Shown here: in pieces, positions 34,706 through 44,195 of the stretch
How positions within the stretch are numbered: position 1 is the first letter of the stretch
Layout: each line of letters begins with the position of its first letter
Origin: Schumannella sp. 10F1B-5-1
GTDB lineage: Bacteria; Actinomycetota; Actinomycetes; Actinomycetales; Microbacteriaceae
Direction of reading: 5' to 3'
DNA: 64,000 nt
NCBI RefSeq assembly: GCF_006517535.1
Contig: NZ_VHQH01000034.1
Location: 124,001-188,000, forward strand
The notes under the pieces: model-generated
Told to the model about the DNA's origin: nothing
What the model saw: only the letters and a program-made list of their open reading frames with translations
Databases searched by the model: none
Made by a program: the position numbers and the translations under genes

Positions 34706-35821
34706 ATGACCGCACCGTCGCCCGGACTCGACCGATTCCACGCCGTGATCCCGGCCGGCGGGGTCGGATCGCGGCTGTGGCCGCTGTCGCGCGCGGCGGC
34801 GCCGAAGTTCCTGCACGCGCTGAGCGGCAGCGGCGAGAGCCTGCTGCGCGACACCTGGCAGCGGGTCGCTCCGCTCAGCGGCGAGGGTCGCATCCTCGTC
34901 GTCACCGGGCGCGCGCACGCGACGGCGGTGCGCGAGCAGCTGCCCGAGCTCGACGACGCGAACCTCGTGCTCGAGGACGAGCCGCGCGAGTCGTCGGCCG
35001 CGATCGGCCTGGCCGCGGCCATCCTCGTGCGTCGCGAGCCCGACGTGATCGTGGGCTCCTTCCACGCCGACCACGTGATCCGCGGCGTCGCGGCGTTCGG
35101 CCAGGCCGTGCGCCAGGCGGTCGCCGTAGCCGACGCCGGCTACATCGCCACGATCGGCGTGCCGCCGACCGAGCCGGCGACCGGCTTCGGCTACATCCGC
35201 GCGACGCACGCGCTGCCCGACGTGCCGGGCGTGCTGCAGGTCGACAGCTTCGTCGAGAAGCCCGACCTCGAGACCGCGATCGGCTACCTCGCCACCGGCG
35301 ACTACCTCTGGAACGCGGGCATGTTCGTCTCGCGCGCCGACGTGCTGCTCGAGCGGATGCGCGTCGCCCAGCCCGACCTGGTGGCGGGTCTCGAGGAGCT
35401 CGCGAAGGCCTGGGACACCGACGGCCGCGACGAGGCGGTCGCCCGCATCTGGCCCGCTCTGCCGAAGATCGCGATCGACTACTCGGTCGCCGAGCCGGCC
35501 GCCGCCGCGGGCCGGCTCGCGGTCGTGCCCGGGCGCTTCACCTGGCACGACGTGGGCGACTTCGCCACGATCGCGCGCCTCGGCGCCGCCGGGCGCCCCG
35601 GCCAGCTCGTCACCCTGGGCGAGGCCGACCAGGTCGTCGCCGACGACGCCTCGGGCCTCGTCGTGGCGAGCGGGGGCCGCCTGGTCTCGCTCATCGGCCT
35701 GCGCGACGTCGTCGTGGTCGACACCCCCGACGCCCTGCTCGTGACGACCACCGAGCACGCGCAGCGCGTCAAGCAGGCCGTGGAGGCCGTGCGCGCCTCG
35801 GGCCGCGGCCACCTGCTCTGA
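34706..35821 (+). CDS. manC: Mannose-1-phosphate guanylyltransferase
   Basis: Makes GDP-mannose from mannose 1-phosphate and GTP for cell-wall glycolipids and glycans; cytoplasmic, 371 aa. The nucleotidyltransferase signature is VIPAGGVGSRLWPLSRAAAPKFL at the N-terminus, with the sugar-binding motif FVEKP and the late YSVAEPA..FTWHDVGDF typical of the enzyme. The C-terminal isomerase domain of long ManC proteins is absent. ATG at 34706 lies 6 bases after TACCGT, indicating leaderless mRNA. Stand-alone, divergent from sdh. Confidence 0.92.
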   Translation: MTAPSPGLDRFHAVIPAGGVGSRLWPLSRAAAPKFLHALSGSGESLLRDTWQRVAPLSGEGRILVVTGRAHATAVREQLPELDDANLVLEDEPRESSAAIGLAAAILVRREPDVIVGSFHADHVIRGVAAFGQAVRQAVAVADAGYIATIGVPPTEPATGFGYIRATHALPDVPGVLQVDSFVEKPDLETAIGYLATGDYLWNAGMFVSRADVLLERMRVAQPDLVAGLEELAKAWDTDGRDEAVARIWPALPKIAIDYSVAEPAAAAGRLAVVPGRFTWHDVGDFATIARLGAAGRPGQLVTLGEADQVVADDASGLVVASGGRLVSLIGLRDVVVVDTPDALLVTTTEHAQRVKQAVEAVRASGRGHLL

Positions 35822-36034
35822 GGCCGCGACGACCGGTCGCCGACCGGCGTTCGCGCGCGTCGTGAGCCGCGCATCCGGGGCCTTCGGTTACGGCCTCGTT
35901 TCCCGCCGGTCGCGGCTTTGTAACGCTTGCGCGACGACCCCGCGACCGGGTCTTTCCGTGCGCGCCACGGGAGGTAACGTGTCCCCAAATCCGGCGGGCC
36001 TCACCATGCCCGCGCTTCCCAGGAGGACACTCAC

Positions 36035-37165
36035 GTGAAATTCACTTCGCGCAAGACGGCGCTCGCCGGTCTCGCCACCCTCGGCGCGAGCGCGCTCGTG
36101 CTCACCGGCTGCGCCGCCGCCCCCAGCGACTCGGGCGACAGCAGCGCCAAGTCCGACTTCCTGCCCTGCATGGTCTCCGACGACGGCGGCTACGACGACC
36201 ACTCGTTCAACGAGTCGGGTCTGAACGGCCTCGAGGCCGCGGCGAAGGCCATCGGCAGCGAGGAGAAGCACGTCCAGTCCTCCAGCGAGGACGACTACGC
36301 GCCGAACATCGACAACCTCCTCAGCGAGGGCTGCAACCTGATCGTCACCGTCGGCTTCAAGCTGTCGGCCGCGACCGTCGAGGCCGCCAAGGCCAACAAC
36401 GACGTCGAGTTCGCGATCATCGACGACGGCCTCGACAACGAGGGCGCCACCGGCGACGACGGCAAGGCGACCGGCGACGGCAAGGTCGACGTCGAGAACG
36501 GCAAGCCGATCCTGTTCGACACCGCCCAGGCGGCCTTCCTCGGCGGCTACGCCGCGGCCAGCTACTCGAAGACCGGCGTCGTCGGCACCTTCGGCGGCAT
36601 CCCGATCCCGCCCGTGACCATCTTCATGGACGGCTTCGTGGACGGCGTCAAGTACTTCAACGAGCAGAAGGGCAAGGACGTCAAGGTCGTCGGCTGGGAC
36701 AAGGACAGCCAGAACGGCGTCTTCACCGGCGGCTTCGCGGCCGGCGTCGAGGCCAAGACCGCGGCCCAGGGCCTGCTCGACCAGAACGCTGACGTGCTGA
36801 TGCCCGTCGGCGGTCCGATCTACCAGAGCGCCGCCGAGGCGATCCGCGACAAGGGCGGCGACATCGCGCTCATCGGCGTCGACGCCGACGTGTACGAGTC
36901 CGACCCCTCGGTCAAGGACCTTCTGCTGACCTCGGTCATGAAGGGGATCTCGGCGGGCGTCGAGGACGTCGTCAAGAACGCCGCCGACGGCAAGTTCGAC
37001 AACACCCCCTACGTGGGCACCCTCGAGAACGACGGCGTCGGCCTGGCGCCGTTCCACGACTTCGAGTCGAAGGTCGACTCGGGTCTGCAGGGTGAGCTCG
37101 ACGACATCAAGGCGAAGATCATCTCGGGCGACATCACGGTCGAGTCGAAGGCCTCGCCCAAGTAA
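36035..37165 (+). CDS. BmpA-type nucleoside-binding lipoprotein of an ABC importer
   Basis: Solute-binding lipoprotein (376 aa) on the outer membrane face. A signal with lipobox L-T-G-C (about residues 23-26) is followed by the PnrA/BMP-family fold: GGYDDHSFNESGLNGLEAA, a central GGIPIPPVTIFMDGFVDGVKYFN and DVLMPVGGPIYQSAAEAI. The family binds purine and pyrimidine nucleosides, matching the salvage genes downstream. GTG at 36035 with AGGAGGA. A candidate promoter is TTTCCG (35953-35958), 16 bases, TAACGT (35975-35980). A strong hairpin follows before the ATPase gene, so this gene is probably expressed above the rest. Confidence 0.92.
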   Translation: MKFTSRKTALAGLATLGASALVLTGCAAAPSDSGDSSAKSDFLPCMVSDDGGYDDHSFNESGLNGLEAAAKAIGSEEKHVQSSSEDDYAPNIDNLLSEGCNLIVTVGFKLSAATVEAAKANNDVEFAIIDDGLDNEGATGDDGKATGDGKVDVENGKPILFDTAQAAFLGGYAAASYSKTGVVGTFGGIPIPPVTIFMDGFVDGVKYFNEQKGKDVKVVGWDKDSQNGVFTGGFAAGVEAKTAAQGLLDQNADVLMPVGGPIYQSAAEAIRDKGGDIALIGVDADVYESDPSVKDLLLTSVMKGISAGVEDVVKNAADGKFDNTPYVGTLENDGVGLAPFHDFESKVDSGLQGELDDIKAKIISGDITVESKASPK

Positions 37166-37188
37166 GGTGCGGCATCGCTGACACGGAT

Positions 37189-37218
37189 CGGGGAGGTCGG
37201 ATGCGTCCGGCCTCCCCG
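37189..37218 (+). terminator. Hairpin between the binding protein and ATPase genes
   Basis: CGGGGAGG (37189-37196) pairs with CCTCCCCG (37211-37218), with CGGA/TCCG extending the stem around TGCG. Probably a partial terminator that keeps the binding protein in excess over the membrane parts. Confidence 0.6.
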
Positions 37219-37303
37219 CTCTGCTGTCCGGCCCGCCGCGCGCGGGCGCCCCGGCGACGCGCGTTTCCGCGCCCGCCCGTTTCCCCGGGTCCGCCCCGCG
37301 ACA

Positions 37304-37309
37304 TAGATT
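37304..37309 (+). promoter_or_regulatory. -10 element (TAGATT) before the nucleoside ABC ATPase gene
   Basis: Ends 6 bases before ATG at 37316, so the ATPase-permease genes can be transcribed on their own as a leaderless message. Confidence 0.5.
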
Positions 37310-37315
37310 GACGAC

Positions 37316-38830
37316 ATGAAGCTCGAACTCCAGGGCATCACCAAGCGCTTCGGCGCGCTGGTCGCGAACGACCACATCGACCTCGTGGTCGAGCCCGGTG
37401 AGATCCACTGCCTCCTCGGCGAGAACGGCGCCGGCAAGTCGACGCTGATGAACGTGCTCTACGGCCTCTACCAGGCCGACGAGGGCAGCATCCTGCTCGA
37501 CGACGAGGTGCAGCACTTCTCCGGCCCCGGCGACGCGATGGCCGCCGGCATCGGCATGGTGCACCAGCACTTCATGCTCATCCCCGTCTTCACGGTCGCC
37601 GAGAACGTCATGCTCGGTCACGAGCAGACCAAGGCGGGCGGACTCCTCGACCTGGCCGCGGCCCGCGCGAAGGTGCGCGAGATCTCGGGCCGGTTCGGCT
37701 TCGACGTCGACCCCGACGCCCTCGTCGGCGACCTCCCGGTCGGCGTGCAGCAGCGCGTCGAGATCATCAAGGCCCTGTCGCGGGATGCGCAGGTGCTCGT
37801 GTTCGACGAGCCCACCGCCGTGCTGACGCCGCAGGAGACCGACGAGCTGATGGCGATCATGCGCCAGCTCAAGCAGTCGGGCACCGCGATCGTGTTCATC
37901 ACCCACAAGCTGCGCGAGGTGCGCGAGGTCGCCGACCGCATCACGGTCGTGCGCCTGGGCAAGGTCGTGGGCGAGGCGTCGCCCACCGCATCCAACCCCG
38001 AGCTCGCCGCCATGATGGTGGGCCGCTCGGTGTCGCTGACGGTCGAGAAGACGCCCGCGAAGCCGGGCGACGCCGCCCTGGTCGTGCGCGACCTCTCGGT
38101 CATCGACGCCCAGAACCAGTACGTCGTGTCGCACGTCGACTTCGAGGTGCGCGCGGGCGAGATCCTCGCGATCGCCGGCGTGCAGGGCAACGGCCAGACC
38201 GAGCTCACCGAGGCGCTGCTCGGACTGCAGGCCCGCACCGAAGGCTCGATCACGCTCGACGGCGTCGAGATCGCCGGGGCGACGCCCCGCCGCATCCTGG
38301 ATGCCGGGGTCGGCTTCGTGCCCGAGGACCGCGGCGAAGACGGTCTGGTCGGCGAGTTCACGATCGCCGAGAACCTCATGCTCGACCGCTCGAACGGCGC
38401 GCCCTTCGTGCGGGGCGGGGCCGTGCAGCGCGGCGCGCTCGACGCCTTCGCCGAGGAGAAGGTGCGCGAGTTCGACATCCGCGCGCAGGGCATCACGACC
38501 CCGGTCGGCCGTCTCTCCGGCGGCAACCAGCAGAAGGTCGTTCTCGCGCGCGAGCTGTCGCGCGAGCTGCGGCTGTTCGTGGCCGCGCAGCCGACGCGCG
38601 GCGTCGACGTGGGCTCGATCGAGTTCATCCACAAGCGCATCGTCGCCACCCGCGACGCCGGCGTGCCGATCATCGTCGTCTCCACCGAGCTCGACGAGGT
38701 CGTCGCCCTCGCCGACCGCATCGCCGTCATGTACCGCGGCGGCATCGTCGGCATCGTCCCCGCGGACACCCCCCGCGACGTGCTCGGCCTCATGATGGCC
38801 GGCGAGAACCCGACAGGAGCCGCCGCGTGA
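37316..38830 (+). CDS. Nucleoside ABC importer, tandem ATP-binding protein
   Basis: Single chain (504 aa) with two nucleotide-binding domains, as in ribose/nucleoside (CUT2-like) importers. The first has Walker A GENGAGKST, Q-loop region HQHFMLIPVFTVAENV and Walker B VLVFDEPTAVLT. The second is degenerate at Walker A (GVQGNGQTEL) but has LSGGNQQKVVLAREL and LFVAAQPTRGVDV, the usual asymmetric pattern. It powers the two permeases encoded next; the stop overlaps the first permease start (GTGA). Confidence 0.93.
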   Translation: MKLELQGITKRFGALVANDHIDLVVEPGEIHCLLGENGAGKSTLMNVLYGLYQADEGSILLDDEVQHFSGPGDAMAAGIGMVHQHFMLIPVFTVAENVMLGHEQTKAGGLLDLAAARAKVREISGRFGFDVDPDALVGDLPVGVQQRVEIIKALSRDAQVLVFDEPTAVLTPQETDELMAIMRQLKQSGTAIVFITHKLREVREVADRITVVRLGKVVGEASPTASNPELAAMMVGRSVSLTVEKTPAKPGDAALVVRDLSVIDAQNQYVVSHVDFEVRAGEILAIAGVQGNGQTELTEALLGLQARTEGSITLDGVEIAGATPRRILDAGVGFVPEDRGEDGLVGEFTIAENLMLDRSNGAPFVRGGAVQRGALDAFAEEKVREFDIRAQGITTPVGRLSGGNQQKVVLARELSRELRLFVAAQPTRGVDVGSIEFIHKRIVATRDAGVPIIVVSTELDEVVALADRIAVMYRGGIVGIVPADTPRDVLGLMMAGENPTGAAA

Positions 38831-40218
38831 GCGACGAGAAGGTCCCCGGCGAGAGCCAGCTGCCGACGCCCGGGCAGGTTCCGCCCGCGGCCCCCGAGCC
38901 GCAGAGCGCGAAGGGCGTCGAGGAAGGGCAGATGTCGGGCACGACACCCGCCGCCGGCGACGTCCCGCCGCCGCCCGCGGCCAACCGGGTGATGCGCGAG
39001 ATCCTCTCCAGCAACTGGCTCATGACGGCGCTGGCGATCGTGCTCGCGCTCGTCGTGGCGAGCATCCTCATCGTCGTCACCGACGAGCGGGTGCAGGCCG
39101 CCGCCGGCTACTTCTTCGCCCGCCCGCTCGACACCTTCCGGGCGATCGGCGACACGATCGGCGGGGCGTACTCGAGCCTGTTCCAGGGCGCCGTCTACAA
39201 CTTCCGCCGCCCCGGCTTCGTCAACGGGATCAAGCCGCTGACCGACACCCTGTCGTTCGCGGCGCCGCTCATCGCCGCCGGCCTCGGCGTCGCGGTGGCG
39301 TTCCGCGTCGGCCTGTTCAACATCGGCGGCCGCGGCCAGATCCTCATCGCGGCGGCCGTCGCGGGCTGGATCTCGTGGTCGTTCCCGATGCCGCCGTTCA
39401 TCCACATGCTCGTCGCCGTCGGCGGCGCGCTGCTGGGCGGCGCGATCTGGGGCGGCCTCGTCGGACTGCTGAAGGCCCGCACCGGCGCGCACGAGGTGAT
39501 CCTCACGATCATGCTCAACTACGTCGCCTGGTACCTGATCCAGTTCCTGCTCAAGACGCCGGGCGCACTGCAGGCCCCCGGCTCGAACAACCCGAAGTCG
39601 CCGCCAGCCGACCCCAGCGCGGTCATGCCGACGCTGAGCGACCTGCTGACGCTGCTCAACGGCGGCACGCAGGTCGGGTCGTTCCGCCTCAACGTCGGCT
39701 TCCTGCTCGTGATCGTCGCGACGGTCGCCGTCGCCTGGCTGATCAACCGCTCGAGCACCGGATTCCGCTTCCGCGCGGTGGGCGAGAACCCGCACGCCGC
39801 CCGCGTCGCCGGCATCGACGTCAAGTGGGTGTTCATCCTCGCGATGATCATCTCCGGCGCGCTCGTCGGCCTCGCCGGCGCCATCCAGGTGCTCGGCACC
39901 AACACGGCCGGATTCGGCGACGGCATCGACGCCGGCATCGGCTTCGACGCGATCACGGTCGCCCTGCTCGGCCGCTCGAAGCCCTGGGGCGTGTTCTTCA
40001 GCGGCATCCTGTTCGGCGCGCTCAAGGCCGGCGGCTACACGATCCAGGCGTCGCAGGGCATCCCGATCGACATCGTCGTGGTCGTGCAGTCGGTCATCGT
40101 GCTCTTCATCGCCGCGCCGCCGCTCGTGCGCGCGGTGTTCCGCCTGCCCGCCCCCGGCTCGAAGCCGAAGGCCCGCACGCCCCGACGACAGAAGCTCGCG
40201 ACGGAGGCGGCCCGATGA
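38827..40218 (+). CDS. Nucleoside ABC importer permease 1
   Basis: 463 aa. A long Pro/Gly-rich cytoplasmic N-terminus (about 55 residues) precedes about eight to ten helices of the BPD-type family that partners BMP proteins (YufP/NupP-like). GLFNIGGRGQILIAA and RAVGENPHAARVAGIDV are typical blocks, the latter being the ATPase-contacting loop. GTG at 38827. The tail is Lys/Arg-rich. Stop overlaps permease 2 (ATGA). Confidence 0.92.
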   Translation: MSDEKVPGESQLPTPGQVPPAAPEPQSAKGVEEGQMSGTTPAAGDVPPPPAANRVMREILSSNWLMTALAIVLALVVASILIVVTDERVQAAAGYFFARPLDTFRAIGDTIGGAYSSLFQGAVYNFRRPGFVNGIKPLTDTLSFAAPLIAAGLGVAVAFRVGLFNIGGRGQILIAAAVAGWISWSFPMPPFIHMLVAVGGALLGGAIWGGLVGLLKARTGAHEVILTIMLNYVAWYLIQFLLKTPGALQAPGSNNPKSPPADPSAVMPTLSDLLTLLNGGTQVGSFRLNVGFLLVIVATVAVAWLINRSSTGFRFRAVGENPHAARVAGIDVKWVFILAMIISGALVGLAGAIQVLGTNTAGFGDGIDAGIGFDAITVALLGRSKPWGVFFSGILFGALKAGGYTIQASQGIPIDIVVVVQSVIVLFIAAPPLVRAVFRLPAPGSKPKARTPRRQKLATEAAR

Positions 40219-41543
40219 GCGACCAGAACAGCACCGCGCCCGGGTCGTCGACCCCCGTCGTCGAGACGAGCCATGCCGCCGCGCTCGACGCGCCGATCGT
40301 GCTCGAGAAGGTGATCGTGCGCAGCCCCAAGTTCCCGATCGTGTTCGGGGTCTTCGCGCTGCTCGGGCTGCTCGCCGCCTTCGTGTTCCCGCGCACCGGA
40401 ACGACCCGCATCGGGCTCTCCGACAGCAAGGACGCGATCCAGCTCGACCCCATCCCGATCGACAGCCAGCCCTTCGTGGCGGTCGTCGCCGTGCTGCTGG
40501 CCCTGCTCGCGATCGCGGCCGCGCTGTTCGTGGCGCGCAGCGCGACCGCGCGCATCCCGCTCGGCCTGACCGTCGCGTTCGCGGTGCTGTTCGTCATCGC
40601 GTTCCTGGTCTGGGCCGTGCACGACGGGCTGCTGCCGTTCACCGGCCTGCTGGTCGGCGCGCTCGGCGTCAGCACGCCGCTGATCTTCGGCGCCCTCGGC
40701 GGCGTGCTCTCCGAGCGCGTCGGCGTCGTCAACGTCGCGATCGAGGGCCAGCTGCTGTTCGGCGCCTTCGCCGCCGCGCTGATCGGCGTCTACACCGGCA
40801 ACGCGGCCGCCGCGCTGATCGGCGCCGCCGTCGCGGGCATGCTCGTGTCGTTCGTGCTGGCCGCGTTCTCGATCAAGTACCTCGTCGACCAGGTGATCGT
40901 CGGCGTCGTGCTCAACGTGCTCGTCACGGGGCTCACGACGTTCCTCGCCGGCGTGATCGACGTCGACACGATCCCGCGCACCGCCCGCTTCGGCGTCGTG
41001 CCGATCCCGCTGCTCAGCGAGATCCCGGTGCTCGGGCCGCTGCTGTTCCGGCACTCGCTCATCGTGTACTTCATGTACATCGCCGTGTTCGCGGTGTGGT
41101 TCGGCCTCAACAAGACCCGCTGGGGTCTGCGTCTGCGCGCCGTCGGCGAGCACCCGAAGGCGGCCGACACGGTCGGCATCAACGTCGGGCGCACCCGCTT
41201 CTGGAACGTGTCGCTGGCCGGCGCGATCGCCGGCATCGGCGGCGCCTACCTGGCCCTGGATGCGATCGGACTGTTCTCGAAGGAGATGACCAACGGCGCC
41301 GGCTTCATCGCCCTCGCCGCCGTCATCTTCGGGCGCTGGGATCCGGTGCGCGCCGTGCTCGCGGCACTGCTCTTCGGCTTCGCCACCAGCCTGCAGAACT
41401 CGCTCAGCGCGGCCGGCGTGACCGACGTGCCCAAGGAGTTCCTGCTGATGCTGCCGTACCTGATCACGGTGCTCGCCGTGGCCGGTCTCGTCGGCCAGGT
41501 GCGCGGCCCCGCCGCCGCCGGCAAGCCGTACATCAAGTCCTAG
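40215..41543 (+). CDS. Nucleoside ABC importer permease 2
   Basis: 442 aa, partner of permease 1 (YufQ/NupQ-like). An unusually long N-terminal part with three extra hydrophobic segments (about residues 35-160) precedes the conserved core: GALGGVLSERVGVVNVAIEGQLLFGAF, the coupling loop RAVGEHPKAADTVGINV and GAGFIALAAVIFGRWDPVRA. The last gene of the transporter set, it ends 10 bases before cytidine deaminase, so uptake and salvage share a transcript. Confidence 0.92.
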   Translation: MSDQNSTAPGSSTPVVETSHAAALDAPIVLEKVIVRSPKFPIVFGVFALLGLLAAFVFPRTGTTRIGLSDSKDAIQLDPIPIDSQPFVAVVAVLLALLAIAAALFVARSATARIPLGLTVAFAVLFVIAFLVWAVHDGLLPFTGLLVGALGVSTPLIFGALGGVLSERVGVVNVAIEGQLLFGAFAAALIGVYTGNAAAALIGAAVAGMLVSFVLAAFSIKYLVDQVIVGVVLNVLVTGLTTFLAGVIDVDTIPRTARFGVVPIPLLSEIPVLGPLLFRHSLIVYFMYIAVFAVWFGLNKTRWGLRLRAVGEHPKAADTVGINVGRTRFWNVSLAGAIAGIGGAYLALDAIGLFSKEMTNGAGFIALAAVIFGRWDPVRAVLAALLFGFATSLQNSLSAAGVTDVPKEFLLMLPYLITVLAVAGLVGQVRGPAAAGKPYIKS

Positions 41544-41553
41544 GGGGATGCGG

Positions 41554-41964
41554 ATGACCGACGCGGTCGACTGGGCCGGGCTGCACGACGTGGCCGTCGA
41601 GGCCTCGAAGCACGCCTACGTGCCGTATTCGAAGTTCCCCGTGGGCGTCGCGGCGGTCGTCGACGACGGCCGCGTGATCTCGGGTGCCAACGTCGAGAAC
41701 GCCTCCTACGGCCTCACGCTGTGCGCCGAGTGCTCGCTCGTCTCGGCGCTGCACATGTCGGGCGGCGGCAAGCTCGTCGCCTTCGTCTGCGTCGACGGCA
41801 ACGGCGACGCCCTCATGCCGTGCGGGCGGTGCCGTCAGCTGCTGTTCGAGCATTCGGCCGAGGGGATGCTGCTCGCGACCGTGTCGGGCATCCGCACGAT
41901 CGACGAGGTCATCCCCGACGCCTTCGGACCGCGCACGCTCGCGGCCTACCGCGGCGAGGACTGA
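41554..41964 (+). CDS. cdd: Cytidine deaminase
   Basis: Zinc enzyme (136 aa) turning cytidine and deoxycytidine into uridine and deoxyuridine. The zinc/proton-shuttle motifs are intact: GANVENASYGLTLCAECSLV (C-A-E) and MPCGRCRQLLFEH (P-C-G-x-C). ATG at 41554 is preferred over ATG at 41548 because the AGGGGG ribosome site sits 7 bases before it. It follows the transporter genes directly. Confidence 0.95.
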   Translation: MTDAVDWAGLHDVAVEASKHAYVPYSKFPVGVAAVVDDGRVISGANVENASYGLTLCAECSLVSALHMSGGGKLVAFVCVDGNGDALMPCGRCRQLLFEHSAEGMLLATVSGIRTIDEVIPDAFGPRTLAAYRGED

Positions 41965-42063
41965 GCCGACGGGCGCCAGCGCGAGCCGGGAGCTCGGCTG
42001 GGTGCTCTGACAACGCCGTCGCAGAGTCGGCTGGATGCGCCGGGGCCGGTCGCGCGCCGGGCG

Positions 42064-42069
42064 TACCGT
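42064..42069 (+). promoter_or_regulatory. -10 element (TACCGT) of the DUF4232 gene
   Basis: Seven bases before ATG at 42077; supports this start over an in-frame ATG 42 bases earlier. Confidence 0.45.
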
Positions 42070-42076
42070 CGCGCGC

Positions 42077-42793
42077 ATGAGCTCCACCGCATCCCGTCGC
42101 CCCACCCGCAGCATCACCGATCCCCGGCCCGCGTCGAACCGCTCGGATCGCCGGGAGCGGCGCGATCGCCGGGCGCTCCTCGCCGGCGCGGCCGTCGTCG
42201 CGGCCCTCGGGCTCGCGGGATGCGCGAGCGGCGGCGGAACGTCGGCCGACGGCTCGGCCGCGAGCGCCGCGCCGGGCTCGTCCTCCCCGTCGCCGACCGC
42301 CTCGGCCTCCGCACCGGCTCCCTCGCCCGACCCGCAGGATCCCGATGCGCCCGCCGGCCAGTGCGCCGACGACGAGCTGAAGGTCGCCGTGACCGAGGAT
42401 GCGGGCGGCGCGGCCGCCGGCAGCATCGGCTACCGGGTCTCGTTCACGAACACGGGCTCCGCGGCGTGCGAGCTGCGCGGCTATCCCGGCGTCTCGGTCG
42501 TGGGCCACGGCGACGGCACTCAGCTCGGCGAGCCGGCCGAGCGCCCCGGCGCGTCTGGTCCGGCGATCGAGGCCGTCGACATCCCGGTCGGACAGAGCGT
42601 CGCCGCCTCCATGACGGTCGTGAACCTCGGCTCCGACGGAGGCGCTCTCGGCTGCGCGACCGAGCAGGGCGACGGCTGGCGCGTCTACCCGCCGCACTCC
42701 TTCGCGGCGGTCTTCGTGCCCGACGCCGGCGTCGCCGCGTGCGACGACAGCCAGGTCTGGATGCACCTCACGGCGCCGGTCGCGGCGCGCTGA
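42077..42793 (+). CDS. DUF4232-type lipoprotein
   Basis: 238 aa. A basic N-terminus rich in Arg (residues 7-33) precedes a hydrophobic segment and lipobox A-G-C (about residue 48), then a Ser/Pro/Ala linker. The folded part from about residue 95 carries the DUF4232 pattern: an early Cys (QCADDELKV), YRVSFTNTGSAACELRGYPGVSVV, and a C-terminal block with two more Cys, probably two disulfides. Function unknown; members are exported cell-envelope proteins of actinobacteria. TACCGT ends 7 bases before ATG (leaderless type). It lies between cdd and deoA but has its own promoter. Confidence 0.82.
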   Translation: MSSTASRRPTRSITDPRPASNRSDRRERRDRRALLAGAAVVAALGLAGCASGGGTSADGSAASAAPGSSSPSPTASASAPAPSPDPQDPDAPAGQCADDELKVAVTEDAGGAAAGSIGYRVSFTNTGSAACELRGYPGVSVVGHGDGTQLGEPAERPGASGPAIEAVDIPVGQSVAASMTVVNLGSDGGALGCATEQGDGWRVYPPHSFAAVFVPDAGVAACDDSQVWMHLTAPVAAR

Positions 42794-42834
42794 GCCGCGC
42801 ATCCGGAGTCGCCCCGGGGCTCGACCGCAGCGCG

Positions 42835-42840
42835 TACGCT
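42835..42840 (+). promoter_or_regulatory. -10 element (TACGCT) of deoA
   Basis: Six bases before GTG at 42847; leaderless arrangement. Confidence 0.45.
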
Positions 42841-42846
42841 GAACCC

Positions 42847-44130
42847 GTGGTGGAACGCTTCGATGTCGTCGATCTCATCCGGACCAAGCGCGACAGGGGA
42901 ACCCTGACGACCGACCAGATCGACTGGCTCGTCGACGCGTACACGCGCGGCTACGTCGCCGACGAGCAGATGTCGGCCATGACGATGGCGATCTTCCTCA
43001 ACGGGATGCAACGCGACGAGATCCGCGACCTGACCCTCGCGATGATCGCGAGCGGCGAGCGCCTCGACTTCAGCGGCCTGTCGAAGCCGACGACCGACAA
43101 GCACTCCACGGGCGGCGTCGGCGACAAGATCACCCTGCCGCTCGCCCCGCTCGTCGCCGCGTTCGGCGTCGCCGTACCGCAGCTCTCGGGCCGCGGCCTC
43201 GGCCACACCGGCGGCACCCTCGACAAGCTCGAGTCGATCCCCGGCTGGCGCGCAGCCCTCAGCAACGACGAGTTCATGGCGCAACTCGACTCGGTCGGCG
43301 CCGTCGTCTGCGCCGCCGGCTCGGGCCTCGCGCCCGCCGACGGCAAGCTCTACGCCCTGCGCGACATCACCGGCACGGTCGAGTGCATCCCGCTGATCGC
43401 GTCGAGCATCATGTCGAAGAAGATCGCCGAGGGCACCGCGTCCTTGGTGCTCGACGTGAAGTTCGGCTCGGGCGCCTTCATGCAGGATCCGGCGCGCGCC
43501 CGCGAGCTGGCCGAGACGATGGTGCGCCTCGGCACGGATGCCGGCGTCGCCACCCGCGCCCTGCTCACCGACATGGATGTCCCCCTCGGTCTGGCGATCG
43601 GCAACGCCAACGAGGTGCGCGAGTCGGTCGAGGTGCTCGCCGGCGGCGGACCCGCCGATGTGGTCGAGCTGACCGTCGCCCTGGCGAAGGAGATGCTCGA
43701 CCTGGCCGGCCAGCCGGACGCCGACCCGGCCGCCGCGCTGCAGGACGGCCGCGCGATGGACAGCTGGAACGCGATGATCCGCGCTCAGGGCGGCGACCCG
43801 ACCGCCGAGCTGCCCGTGCCCTCCGAGACCCACACGGTGCTCGCCGACCGCGACGGCGTCGTCGACCGCCTCGAGGCGCTGCCGTTCGGCATCGGCGCCT
43901 GGCGCCTCGGCGCGGGCCGTGCTCGCAAGCAGGACCCGGTCATCCACTCGGCCGGCATCGACCTGCACGTGAAGCCCGGCAGCGTCGTGAAGAAGGGCGA
44001 CCCGCTCTTCACGCTCGGCGCCGAGGACCCGGCCCGCTTCGAGCGAGCGCTGGAGTCGGTCGAGGGCGCCTGGGCGATCGCCGACACGGCGCCGGAGTCG
44101 CGTCCGCTGATCGTCGACCGCATCGTCTGA
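42847..44130 (+). CDS. deoA: Thymidine (pyrimidine-nucleoside) phosphorylase
   Basis: Splits thymidine or uridine with phosphate into base plus (deoxy)ribose 1-phosphate; cytoplasmic, 427 aa. The family signature SGRGLGHTGGTLDKLESIPG is intact, with DKHSTGGVGDK (phosphate site) and LIASSIMSKKIAEG. The C-terminal domain has the biotinyl/lipoyl-like fold DLHVKPGSVVKKGDPLFTLG usual in this enzyme. Start is GTG at 42847 (a second GTG follows at once). It continues the nucleoside salvage set. Confidence 0.95.
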   Translation: MVERFDVVDLIRTKRDRGTLTTDQIDWLVDAYTRGYVADEQMSAMTMAIFLNGMQRDEIRDLTLAMIASGERLDFSGLSKPTTDKHSTGGVGDKITLPLAPLVAAFGVAVPQLSGRGLGHTGGTLDKLESIPGWRAALSNDEFMAQLDSVGAVVCAAGSGLAPADGKLYALRDITGTVECIPLIASSIMSKKIAEGTASLVLDVKFGSGAFMQDPARARELAETMVRLGTDAGVATRALLTDMDVPLGLAIGNANEVRESVEVLAGGGPADVVELTVALAKEMLDLAGQPDADPAAALQDGRAMDSWNAMIRAQGGDPTAELPVPSETHTVLADRDGVVDRLEALPFGIGAWRLGAGRARKQDPVIHSAGIDLHVKPGSVVKKGDPLFTLGAEDPARFERALESVEGAWAIADTAPESRPLIVDRIV

Positions 44131-44195
44131 CCGGCCCCGCCGCGGCGGCGCTGACGGCTGACGGCGGCCCGTCGGGCAGTCGCCCCATCAGCCGG

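Noticed and set aside
35888-38947. Very long open frame (about 1000 codons) on the minus strand across the nucleoside transporter genes
   Set aside because: It is antisense to the binding protein and ATPase genes, which have full domain content. Its translation is Arg/Asp/Val/Leu-rich without any domain, a usual artefact of GC-rich codon third positions.
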